6,496 bases of DNA from DASVEE01 sp036399695 (GCA_036399695.1 DASWMP010000121.1:1-6496), one strand, 5' to 3'; counted from the stretch's first letter, positions 1-6,357 are shown. Translations and numbers: made by a program. Notes: generated by a model not told the origin, from the sequence alone.

Positions 1-4
1 GTTG

Positions 5-42
5 AAACCCCAAACCAAAAACCAACAACCGAAAACCAAACC
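5..42. repeat. degenerate AAACCAA heptanucleotide tandem repeat
   Basis: Successive 7-mers from position 5 read AAACCCC, AAACCAA, AAACCAA, CAACCGA, AAACCAA and then a partial ACC. The period is 7 nt and three of the units are exact. The tract is A/C-only on the plus strand, so it stands out from the GC-rich surroundings. The opposite strand is G/T-rich with repeated GG pairs. It may continue to the left beyond the window. It has no coding role here and lies upstream of the first lipoprotein gene. Confidence 0.7.
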
Positions 43-105
43 GGGCAACGACCCACGCTCCCCGCGAAGTTTTCCCCCGCCTTTCCGCGTTCCCCCGTCC
101 GCCTC

Positions 106-2208
106 ATGAAGAAGCTTCTGCCGATCCTCCTCCTTCTCACCGCCTGCTCGAAGACGGAGACGCCCTCGTCGACGGCCTCCGCTCCGAACACGCCGATCAT
201 CCTCATCTCGATCGACACCCTCCGGGCCGACCGTCTGCCGGCTTACGGGTATCGGAATGTGGAGACGCCGGCCATCGATGCGTTCCGGAAGGAGGCGATC
301 CTCTATGCGAATGCCTACTCGCATGTGCCGCTGACGCTGCCGTCGCACGTCTCCATGCTCACGGGACAGCTTCCGCCCGACACCGGCGTGCGCAACAACA
401 TCGGGTTCACGTTCGAGCCGGAGAAGCATCCGACGCTGCCGGGGCTGCTGAAGGCGAAGGGTTACACCACCGGTGCCGCGGTCTCGGCGTACGTCCTGCG
501 CGGAAACACCGGCCTCGCGCGCATCTTCGATTTCTACGACGACGACATCACCGCGCACGCCGGCGAAGCGACGGGGCGCGTGCAGCGTCCCGGCGAGGCC
601 ACGCTGACGGTGGCCGAACGGTGGACGCGCGATAACGCGCAGTCGCCGTTCTTCTTCATGCTCCACCTGTTCGAGCCGCACTCGCCGTACGCGCCGCCGG
701 AGCCGTTCCGGACGAAGTACGCGGACCGCCTCTACGACGGCGAAGTGGCGGCGTCCGACGCGCTGGTCGGCCGTTTCCTCGATCACCTCCGCAGCAGCGG
801 CATCTACGACCGCGCCGTCATCATCATCCTCTCCGATCACGGCGAAGGGCTCTCCGAACATGGCGAGGAAGAGCATGGGATCTTCCTCTACCGAGAGGCC
901 ATCCACGTCCCGCTGCTGATCAAGCTGCCGAAGTCGCAGCGCGGCGGCGAGAGCGTCACCGCGCCGGTGCAGCTCATCGACCTGCTGCCGACGCTGACGA
1001 AGCTGGCCGGGGCGGACACACCGCAGGGTCTCCGCGGCGCCGACCTCCTGGCGCAGCTTCCCGCCTCCCGCCGCATCTACTCCGAGACCCTCTACCCGCG
1101 CATCCACCTCGGCTGGAGCGACCTGCGCTCGGTCGTCGATCAGCAGTTCCATTACATCGATGCACCGCGCCCCGAACTCTACGCCACGACGGACGTGGCG
1201 GAGCGGGCGAACGTCCTCGCCGACAACCGCCGCGTCTACGCCGCCATGCGCAAGGAGCTCGAGCCGTTCAGCCGCGACCTCCCGACGATGTCGGCCATCG
1301 ATCCGGAAGAAGCGAAGAAGCTCGCCGCCCTCGGCTACCTGGCGTCGGCTCCGTCGGCCTCGTCCGGGCCGCTCCCCGATCCGAAGGACCGCATCGGCGT
1401 CCTGGCGAAGATGAAGGTGGCGACGCGCCTCGAGCGGGAAGGAAAGACGCTCGAAGCGATCGCCAGCTACCGCGAGATCATCGCCGAAGAACCGCGGCTG
1501 ACGGACGCCTGGTCGCTGCTCGCTCGCCAGCTCGAGAAGAGCGGCCAGTGGGAGGAAGCGGTGACCACGTACAAGCGGGGGATCGAGCTGGCCCCGTCGA
1601 GCGCCGGCGAGTTCGCGCTCTCGCTCGCCAACGTTTACCTGCTGCTCAACCGCCCCGACGACGCCATGCAGCACGCGCAACTCGGTCTCTCCACGAACCC
1701 CGGCAACGCGCACATCCTGATGGGACGGTCGGCGCTGGCAAAGAACGATCTCACGCGCGCGGAGAGCGAGTCGCGCGAGGCGATGCAGTCGCTGAATTAC
1801 CGCGTGCCGGCGATGGTGCTGCTCGCGCAGGTCCGGGTGCAGCAGCGCGACCTCCGCGGCGCCGCCGCGCTGCTCGACGACGCCATGCGCGAGGTAGAGG
1901 CAAAGAAGCTCGAGGTGCCGCCGCTCGTCTACTTCATCCGCGGCGACATCCTCGCCCGCATGAACCGCCCCGGCGACGCCATCGCCGCCTTCGAAGAAGA
2001 GATTCGCCGCTACCCGAACAACCGTCAGGCCTACGCGAATCTCGCCGTCATCTACCTGCTCTCCGGCCGCCGCGACGACGCGAACCGGACGATGGAGCGC
2101 CTCGTGCGGGCGAACCCGTCACGTACGAGCTACCTGCTCGCGGCGAAGACATTCGCGGAGCTGGGCGATAACGCCACGGCCGCGCAGTGGGAGAGGCGGG
2201 CTCGGTGA
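106..2208 (+). CDS. sulfatase-like (alkaline phosphatase superfamily) lipoprotein with C-terminal TPR repeats, copy 1
   Basis: This 700-aa protein starts with a short lipoprotein signal (MKKLLPILLLLTAC), with the lipobox Cys at residue 14 and Ser at +2, so it is probably a lipid-anchored extracytoplasmic protein. Residues about 28-400 form a sulfatase (PF00884-type) domain. Visible motifs are SIDTLRAD (metal Asp37), TLPSH...LTG (77-87, nucleophile loop), EPH (190-192), SDHGE (Asp244 and His245, metal ligands) and EHGIF (256-260). The nucleophile position is Thr77 instead of the Cys or Ser that is converted to formylglycine, and the usual Arg of C-x-P-S-R is His81. A linker with the LAALGY motif (406-411) and PDPKD (424-428) leads to about eight TPR units up to the end. 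Substrate unknown: it could be a sulfatase, phosphodiesterase or phosphoglycerol/phosphoethanolamine-type transferase. No Shine-Dalgarno precedes the ATG, which follows a pyrimidine-rich leader; the signal peptide fixes this start. It is probably co-transcribed with its paralogue downstream. Confidence 0.93.
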   Translation: MKKLLPILLLLTACSKTETPSSTASAPNTPIILISIDTLRADRLPAYGYRNVETPAIDAFRKEAILYANAYSHVPLTLPSHVSMLTGQLPPDTGVRNNIGFTFEPEKHPTLPGLLKAKGYTTGAAVSAYVLRGNTGLARIFDFYDDDITAHAGEATGRVQRPGEATLTVAERWTRDNAQSPFFFMLHLFEPHSPYAPPEPFRTKYADRLYDGEVAASDALVGRFLDHLRSSGIYDRAVIIILSDHGEGLSEHGEEEHGIFLYREAIHVPLLIKLPKSQRGGESVTAPVQLIDLLPTLTKLAGADTPQGLRGADLLAQLPASRRIYSETLYPRIHLGWSDLRSVVDQQFHYIDAPRPELYATTDVAERANVLADNRRVYAAMRKELEPFSRDLPTMSAIDPEEAKKLAALGYLASAPSASSGPLPDPKDRIGVLAKMKVATRLEREGKTLEAIASYREIIAEEPRLTDAWSLLARQLEKSGQWEEAVTTYKRGIELAPSSAGEFALSLANVYLLLNRPDDAMQHAQLGLSTNPGNAHILMGRSALAKNDLTRAESESREAMQSLNYRVPAMVLLAQVRVQQRDLRGAAALLDDAMREVEAKKLEVPPLVYFIRGDILARMNRPGDAIAAFEEEIRRYPNNRQAYANLAVIYLLSGRRDDANRTMERLVRANPSRTSYLLAAKTFAELGDNATAAQWERRAR

Positions 2209-2213
2209 CGGGC

Positions 2214-2239
2214 GGGGGGAAGGGGAGGGAAGCGGTGGG
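2214..2239 (+). promoter_or_regulatory. putative G-quadruplex tract in the intergenic leader, overlapping the Shine-Dalgarno
   Basis: Four G-runs lie on the coding strand: G6 at 2214-2219, G4 at 2222-2225, G3 at 2227-2229 and G3 at 2237-2239. The loops are 2, 1 and 7 nt, which fits the G3+N1-7 consensus. The last run is also the start of the GGGAGG ribosome-binding site of the next gene. A folded RNA quadruplex would therefore hide that site. The pattern is seen; folding and regulation are inference. Confidence 0.4.
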
Positions 2240-2242
2240 AGG
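2237..2242 (+). promoter_or_regulatory. Shine-Dalgarno GGGAGG deciding the start of copy 2
   Basis: GGGAGG lies 7 nt before the ATG at 2250. This favours the ATG over the in-frame GTG at 2187, which lies inside the upstream gene. The other plus-strand genes in the window lack a recognisable site, so this one suggests re-initiation or independent initiation within an operon. Confidence 0.7.
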
Positions 2243-2249
2243 CGAAAGG

Positions 2250-4328
2250 ATGAACGCGGAACGCAGAGCGCAGAGCGCAGAATTGAGAAGCGTTCTCCTT
2301 TCGACGTTCTGCGTTCTGCGTACTGCGTTCTGCGTTCTTGTTTTCGTCTTCTCCTCCTGTTCCCGCGAAACGCCCGCTCCCGCCGCAAACCCTGATACCC
2401 CCATCTTCCTCATCTCCATCGACACGCTCCGCTCCGATCGCGTCACCCCCGCGCTCGCGCCTCGCCTGACCGCGCTGGCGCAGGAGTCCGTCACCTTCAC
2501 CAGCGCGTTCAGCCACGTGCCGCAGACGCTGCCGTCGCACACGACGATGCTCACAGGCCTGCTGCCGCAGCGCAACGCGGTGCGCGACAATATCGGCTAC
2601 GCGCTCGCCCCCGAGCTGGAGACACTCCCCGAAACGCTCAAGCGCAATGGCTACACGACCGGCGCGTCCGTGTCGTCGTACGTCCTCCGTCGCGCCACCG
2701 GCATCGACCAAGGCTTCGACTTTTTCGACGACGAGCTCGAATATCGCTCCTCCATCGACGTCACCGCCGAACGGGGAGGGGAGCGCACCGTCGCCGCGCT
2801 GCAACGCTGGCTCGACAGCGTCACCTCCCGCCGGCTCTTCGCGCTGCTGCATCTCTATGAGCCGCACGCCCCGTACGAGAAAGGCTCCTACGATGCCGAG
2901 GTCTCGCATGCCGACGCCATCGTCGGCGCGTTCCTGGACGACCTGAAACGCCGCGGCCTCTACGACGACGCGCTGATCGTCGTCACCTCCGATCACGGCG
3001 AAGGGCTCGGCGATCACGGCGAAGACGAGCACGGGATCTTCGTGTACCGCGAAGCGATCCAGGTGCCGCTCATCGTCAAGCTGCCGCGCCAGTCGCGCGC
3101 CGGCGAGCGCATCACGGCGATGGCCGCGCTGAGCGATCTCACCCCGACGATCCTCGGCGCCACCGGCATTACAGCGCCCGCGAAGCTCGACGGTCTCGAC
3201 GTCCTCCGCACACAGGTGCCCCCGACACGCCGCGTCTACGCCGAAAGCTATTACCCCCGCCTGCACGTCAACTGGCACGAGCTGACGTCGCTGGTCGACG
3301 CGCAACACCAGTACATCGACGCCCCTCGCCGCGAGCTGTACGACTGGCGCGCCGATCCGCGCGAGCAGCAGAACCTCCTCGAGGCCAACCGGCGCGTCGC
3401 CTTCGCCATGGCTAACGAGCTGAAGCCGCTCGTCACCGCCTTCCAGCCGCCTTCGAAGATCGACCTCGAGGATCAACGCAAGCTCGCCGCCCTCGGCTAC
3501 ATCGGTTCGACGTCCTCCGGCAGCGGCGGTCCGCTCCCCGACGCGAAGGACAAGGTCCATTACATCCGTATGCTCCGCGAAGCGAAGCAGCTCGTCTCCG
3601 GCGGCAATCTCGCCGCCGCGATTCCGCTGCTGCGCAAGCTCACGGTCGAGAATCCGAGCCTGGTCGACGAATGGGTGCTTCTCGCCGAGGCGCTCGAACG
3701 GAGCGGCCACCACAACGACGCCATCGACGTCCTCCGCAAAGCGAACGGGCTCTTCCCCGGCAGCGCCATCGTCACGCTCCCGCTCGCGGAGCTCTATCTC
3801 GCCGACCGCCGTTTCGCCGAGGCCCGCGCCCACGCGGAGCTCGCGCTCAAAGACGACGAGGTGCTGGCGCGCGAGACGCTCGCGAAGATCGCGTTGCAAG
3901 CCGGCGATCTGAACGCCGCCCGCAAGGAAGTGGAGCGCGCCGTGGCCGTCGCCCCGAACCGCACGTCGACGCTCCTCTCGCTGGCGCGCGTGCAGAAGCG
4001 CGCCGAGGACTGGCGCGGGATGCTGGCAACGCTCGATCGCGTGTCGGCCGAGGTCGACGCCCGCCACCTGCCGCGGATCCGCAATCTGCATGGCGATCGC
4101 GGCGAAGCGCTGCTCCGCCTGCAACGTGGCCCCGAAGCGGAGCAGGCCTTCCGCCGCGAGACGGAGCTCTTCCCCGACAATCTCCCGGCCTGGGGCAACC
4201 TGGCCGTGATCCTCGCGGTCCAGGGCCGCAATCAGGAAGCTCGCGCGCTCCTCGACGATGCGGTCCGCCGCAATCCAGGCCCGGCCGGGGAACGGATGCG
4301 CACGGAAGCTCTGCAGGTGGTGCGCTAG
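2250..4328 (+). CDS. sulfatase-like lipoprotein with C-terminal TPR repeats, copy 2 (tandem paralogue)
   Basis: This 692-aa protein is a close structural match to the upstream gene. Starting from ATG 2250, the lipobox Cys is residue 37 (FSSC), followed by Ser. The sulfatase fold spans about 49-405: SIDTLRSD (Asp58), TLPSH...LTG with Thr93 at the nucleophile position and His97, EPH (204-206), SDHGE (Asp248 and His249) and EHGIF (260-264). The linker LAALGY (412-417) and PDAKD (430-434) precedes seven TPR units and a shortened eighth. Compared with copy 1 it lacks about ten residues just after EPH. Its signal peptide is unusual: residues 2-12 and 20-30 are encoded by the two arms of a heptanucleotide inverted repeat, giving a charged NAERRAQ segment and a hydrophobic FCVLRTAFCVL segment. 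The start is chosen from the GGGAGG site; GTG 2187 would extend the frame upstream into copy 1. The gap to copy 1 is 41 nt, so an operon is likely. Substrate unknown, with the same caveats as copy 1. Confidence 0.92.
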   Translation: MNAERRAQSAELRSVLLSTFCVLRTAFCVLVFVFSSCSRETPAPAANPDTPIFLISIDTLRSDRVTPALAPRLTALAQESVTFTSAFSHVPQTLPSHTTMLTGLLPQRNAVRDNIGYALAPELETLPETLKRNGYTTGASVSSYVLRRATGIDQGFDFFDDELEYRSSIDVTAERGGERTVAALQRWLDSVTSRRLFALLHLYEPHAPYEKGSYDAEVSHADAIVGAFLDDLKRRGLYDDALIVVTSDHGEGLGDHGEDEHGIFVYREAIQVPLIVKLPRQSRAGERITAMAALSDLTPTILGATGITAPAKLDGLDVLRTQVPPTRRVYAESYYPRLHVNWHELTSLVDAQHQYIDAPRRELYDWRADPREQQNLLEANRRVAFAMANELKPLVTAFQPPSKIDLEDQRKLAALGYIGSTSSGSGGPLPDAKDKVHYIRMLREAKQLVSGGNLAAAIPLLRKLTVENPSLVDEWVLLAEALERSGHHNDAIDVLRKANGLFPGSAIVTLPLAELYLADRRFAEARAHAELALKDDEVLARETLAKIALQAGDLNAARKEVERAVAVAPNRTSTLLSLARVQKRAEDWRGMLATLDRVSAEVDARHLPRIRNLHGDRGEALLRLQRGPEAEQAFRRETELFPDNLPAWGNLAVILAVQGRNQEARALLDDAVRRNPGPAGERMRTEALQVVR
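2253..2336. repeat. inverted repeat of AACGCAG heptamers inside the signal-peptide coding region
   Basis: The left arm 2253-2282 and right arm 2307-2336 are 30 nt each and complementary at 26 of 30 positions. Each arm is four copies of a 7-mer (AACGCAG on the left, its complement CTGCGTT on the right) plus two bases. The 24-nt spacer contains its own small hairpin, GAGAA (2285-2289) with TTCTC (2293-2297). It resembles an intergenic palindromic repeat, but here it lies entirely in frame within a coding sequence. Confidence 0.85.
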
Positions 4329-4337
4329 CGGCTCATT

Positions 4338-4411
4338 GGTCCCATAGGTCCTGCAGGTCCATCGTTCTCCCGGCGAGGCAATGGGACCGATGGGACCGAT
4401 AGGACCTATGG
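4338..4411. repeat. 9-nt-period palindromic repeat between convergent genes
   Basis: The left arm has three 9-mers related to GGTCCCATA (4338-4346, 4347-4355, 4356-4364). The right arm (4381-4411) has the complementary form, ATGGGACCG twice and then ATAGGACCT. The pairing is 11 bp perfect (4342-4352 with 4401-4411), a 3-nt internal loop, 5 bp (4356-4360 with 4393-4397), a one-base bulge and 4 bp (4361-4364 with 4388-4391), around a 23-nt loop. It lies 9 nt after the stop of the sulfatase-like gene and 7 nt beyond the stop of the minus-strand gene. It could end both transcripts, but there is no T-tract on either side. Confidence 0.75.
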
Positions 4412-4418
4412 AAAACCT

Positions 4419-4715
4419 TTACTCCTGGTCCTTGTCGTCGTCGCCGCGGACGCCGGCGGTGCGGCCGTTATCGTCGCCGCCGCCGTCGTAGACGGCGGGG
4501 CGTTCTTCGACCTGGAAGCCGCTGTCGGCGGTGCCGCCGCCGGTGGTGCCGAAGACGCCGCCTTCACCTTCGGGGACGCCGTAGGCGCTGGGTCCGTTCC
4601 GCACGGCGTCGTCGTAGCCGTCGTTCGTCGGGTCCTGCTCTTCGCGGGGCGGGGTGCGGCCTTCGGCGGTGTAGTCGATCTCGTCGTTGTCGTCGTTGAT
4701 GCGCTGATCAGCCAT
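4419..4715 (-). CDS. small acidic glycine-rich hypothetical protein
   Basis: I do not recognise this 98-aa protein (MADQRINDDNDEID...). By hand count it has 26 Asp/Glu against 8 Arg/Lys, and 18 Gly, with no signal peptide or hydrophobic segment, so it is likely soluble, cytoplasmic and largely disordered. It ends in an Asp-rich tail (RGDDDKDQE). Two aromatic-containing segments, SAYGVPEGEGGVFGTTGGG and DSGFQVEERPAVYDGGG, may be the conserved core. Third codon positions are almost all G or C from MADQ onward, which supports real coding. Upstream codons in the same open frame lose that bias, so I prefer ATG 4715 (or ATG 4721, two codons earlier) to the far start at ATG 4820. The 4820 start has a possible GAGGA site but would make the gene abut the start of the diverging hydrolase. 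It converges on the sulfatase-like pair and diverges from the hydrolase. Function unknown. Confidence 0.65.
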   Translation of the reverse strand: MADQRINDDNDEIDYTAEGRTPPREEQDPTNDGYDDAVRNGPSAYGVPEGEGGVFGTTGGGTADSGFQVEERPAVYDGGGDDNGRTAGVRGDDDKDQE

Positions 4716-4823
4716 GATCATGGACAGAGCGAAGGCCGTACCAGGAAAGCGTCCAGCCCGGTGATCGCCCCGCAGGGTGCGCCGTTCGCCACAATCCGCG
4801 CCGTGCGGTGCCGCGCGCATCCT

Positions 4824-4829
4824 TATCTT
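4824..4829 (+). promoter_or_regulatory. possible -10 element (TATCTT-like) for a leaderless hydrolase transcript
   Basis: An A/T-rich TATCTT-like hexamer stands alone in a GC-rich divergent intergenic region. It ends 5 nt before the ATG at 4835, a spacing that would place the transcript start at or next to the ATG. No Shine-Dalgarno is present, which fits leaderless translation. No convincing -35 box is seen at the standard spacing. Confidence 0.25.
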
Positions 4830-4834
4830 TCCTC

Positions 4835-6304
4835 ATGCGCACGCGAGTTCTTGCTCTTCTCCTTCTGCTCTGTGCCGTCCCCGCCTTTGCTGCTTCGAAG
4901 CTGTGGGGGAACCTCGAGCCCGGGCCGCACGCCGTCGGTTTCCGGGTCGTCGACACCGTCGACCATGCCCGGCCGTTCCGCTTTGCGACGGACCTCGCCG
5001 GCAAGCCGCGCACCGGCGAGAGGGGACGGCCGATGCAGGTCAGCATCTGGTATCCCGCCGAGACGACGAACGCGGCCACGATGCGCTATCGCGACTACGT
5101 CGCGCTGTCCTCGCGGGCGGCCTTCTACGGGCTTGATCTGCTGCGCGACCTGACGCCTGCCCAGCGGGAACAGCTCGAGGTCATGGAGACGGCGGCGGTG
5201 CGCGATGCGAAACCGCTGGCGCGGCGGTTCCCGCTCGTCCTCTGGAGCCTGCACGTTCCGGCGCTGTCGCACGTCACGCCGGAGTACCTCGCCTCGCACG
5301 GCTACGTCGTCGTGTCGATGCCGCGCATCGGCGTGGCCGCGGGCTCGCCGGAGACGAACATCGATGCCGCGGATTTCGAGACGAAGCAGCGCGACCTCGA
5401 CTTCCTCATCAACACCGTCGCGGCCTTGATGCCCGCGAGCGCCGACGCGCACAACATCGGCGCGATCGGCTTCAGCGCGGGCGGCAAGTGGATGACCGGG
5501 CTGGCGATGCGCAACCCGGACGTGCGCGCCGTCGTCTCGCTCGACTCGGCGCTGCTCTGGAACGATGCCACGCACCGCTCCTGGTCCTCGCTGCCGTCGT
5601 TCTCGCTCGACCGGATGCGCGTCCCGCTGCTGCACATCATCCGCACCGCCTGGGTGCCGCGCGAGGACGCCGCGCTCTGGACCGCGATGCGCCACGCCGA
5701 CCGCACCTACGTCGAAGTCCCGGCTCCGGGCCTCGATCACTTCGACTATCAGTCGATGGGCTACGCGACGACGCTCGTCGGCGGCCGCCCGCAACTCGCC
5801 AAAGCCGTCGCCGAGGCCTTCCATGAGTACCACCGCCTCACGCTGACCTTCCTCGACGCGCACCTGAAGGGCGACACCAAAGCCCGCACGCAACTGGCTA
5901 CGATCGGCAAACGACTCCCCGCCGAACCGGCTCCGCCAACGACGGCGCAGTTCCTCGAAGCGATGCAGGAGGAAGGTCTGGAGCCCACTCTCGCGGTCTT
6001 CCGCTCGACCTGGAAGTCCTCCGGCAAGCCGCCGGTCGACGAGGCAGCCCTCAATACTGTCGGCTACGTCCTGATGCTCGCCGAACGCCGGATCGCCGAC
6101 GCGGTGAAGGTGTTCTCCCTCGCCACCGAAGCCTTCCCCGCCTCCGCCAACGCCCAGGACTCACTCGGCGACGCCTACTTAGCCCTCGGGGACACAGAGA
6201 ACGCGAAAGCCGCCGCCCGCAAAGCCCTCGCGCTGCTGGACAAGGACCCGTCCCCGCCAGCCCGCAAAGAGCAAATCCGCCAAAGCGCTACATCTAAGCT
6301 GTAG
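4835..6304 (+). CDS. secreted PAF-acetylhydrolase-like alpha/beta hydrolase with C-terminal TPR
   Basis: This 489-aa protein has a clear Sec signal peptide (MRTRVLALLLLLCAVPAFA|A, cleavage near residue 19), so it is exported. The mature part begins with the PG.H.VGFR...D..R.......GRPMQVSIWYPAE block (29-76) typical of PAF-acetylhydrolase/dienelactone-hydrolase-like esterases. The nucleophile elbow GFSAGG places Ser214. The SLD motif gives Asp237, 23 residues on, the same spacing as in human Lp-PLA2. LDHFDY gives His302. Residues about 400-470 (LNTVGYVLMLAERR..., then ANAQDSLGDAYLALGD) form a TPR pair often seen fused to exported bacterial hydrolases. The likely role is hydrolysis of an ester or short-acyl substrate outside the cytoplasm; the substrate is not known. 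ATG 4835 is preferred to the in-frame GTG 4808 because it puts the charged n-region at the N-terminus. No Shine-Dalgarno is visible. Transcribed divergently from the acidic small gene. Confidence 0.9.
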   Translation: MRTRVLALLLLLCAVPAFAASKLWGNLEPGPHAVGFRVVDTVDHARPFRFATDLAGKPRTGERGRPMQVSIWYPAETTNAATMRYRDYVALSSRAAFYGLDLLRDLTPAQREQLEVMETAAVRDAKPLARRFPLVLWSLHVPALSHVTPEYLASHGYVVVSMPRIGVAAGSPETNIDAADFETKQRDLDFLINTVAALMPASADAHNIGAIGFSAGGKWMTGLAMRNPDVRAVVSLDSALLWNDATHRSWSSLPSFSLDRMRVPLLHIIRTAWVPREDAALWTAMRHADRTYVEVPAPGLDHFDYQSMGYATTLVGGRPQLAKAVAEAFHEYHRLTLTFLDAHLKGDTKARTQLATIGKRLPAEPAPPTTAQFLEAMQEEGLEPTLAVFRSTWKSSGKPPVDEAALNTVGYVLMLAERRIADAVKVFSLATEAFPASANAQDSLGDAYLALGDTENAKAAARKALALLDKDPSPPARKEQIRQSATSKL

Positions 6305-6357
6305 TGACAGGATGAGGACCGGAGGCCCCCGGTCGTCATCCCTGTGGCTACACAGCT
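6297..6357. repeat. long imperfect palindrome after the hydrolase gene, possible terminator
   Basis: The inner hairpin 6307-6345 pairs GACCGG (6317-6322) with CCGGTC (6329-6334) around a 6-nt loop. It continues past one G-G mismatch and one bulged C for nine more pairs. An outer set, AGCTGT (6297-6302) with ACAGCT (6352-6357), includes the last codons of the hydrolase gene. There is no T-tract after it, so it is not a textbook intrinsic terminator. It could be a transcript-stabilising stem or a copy of a dispersed palindromic element. Confidence 0.6.

Noticed and set aside
1548..2171. 207-codon alternative-frame open frame inside copy 1 (and a similar 243-codon one at 3671-4402 inside copy 2)
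   Set aside because: Arg/Ala/Pro-rich out-of-frame readings of TPR-coding DNA; no start signal and no recognisable domain.
2187..2249. Upstream GTG start for copy 2
   Set aside because: It would overlap the end of copy 1 and read the purine-rich leader as Gly/Arg-rich protein ahead of the signal peptide. ATG 2250 has a good GGGAGG site at 7 nt.
2253..2336. CRISPR array
   Set aside because: The repeat units are 7 nt, contiguous and inverted, with no spacers and no cas genes.
2130..4124. 664-codon open frame on the minus strand opposite copy 2
   Set aside because: It mirrors the strongly motif-bearing copy 2 frame. Its product is a low-complexity Arg/Ala/Gly/Val-rich sequence with no domain, as expected from a high-GC antisense shadow.
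4808..4834. Upstream GTG start for the hydrolase
   Set aside because: It would add nine residues ahead of a signal peptide that is already complete from MRTRV; no ribosome-binding site is seen.
4823..5893. 356-codon open frame on the minus strand opposite the hydrolase
   Set aside because: It is the antisense shadow of a gene with a clear signal peptide and catalytic triad; the product is Arg/Val/His-rich with no motifs.
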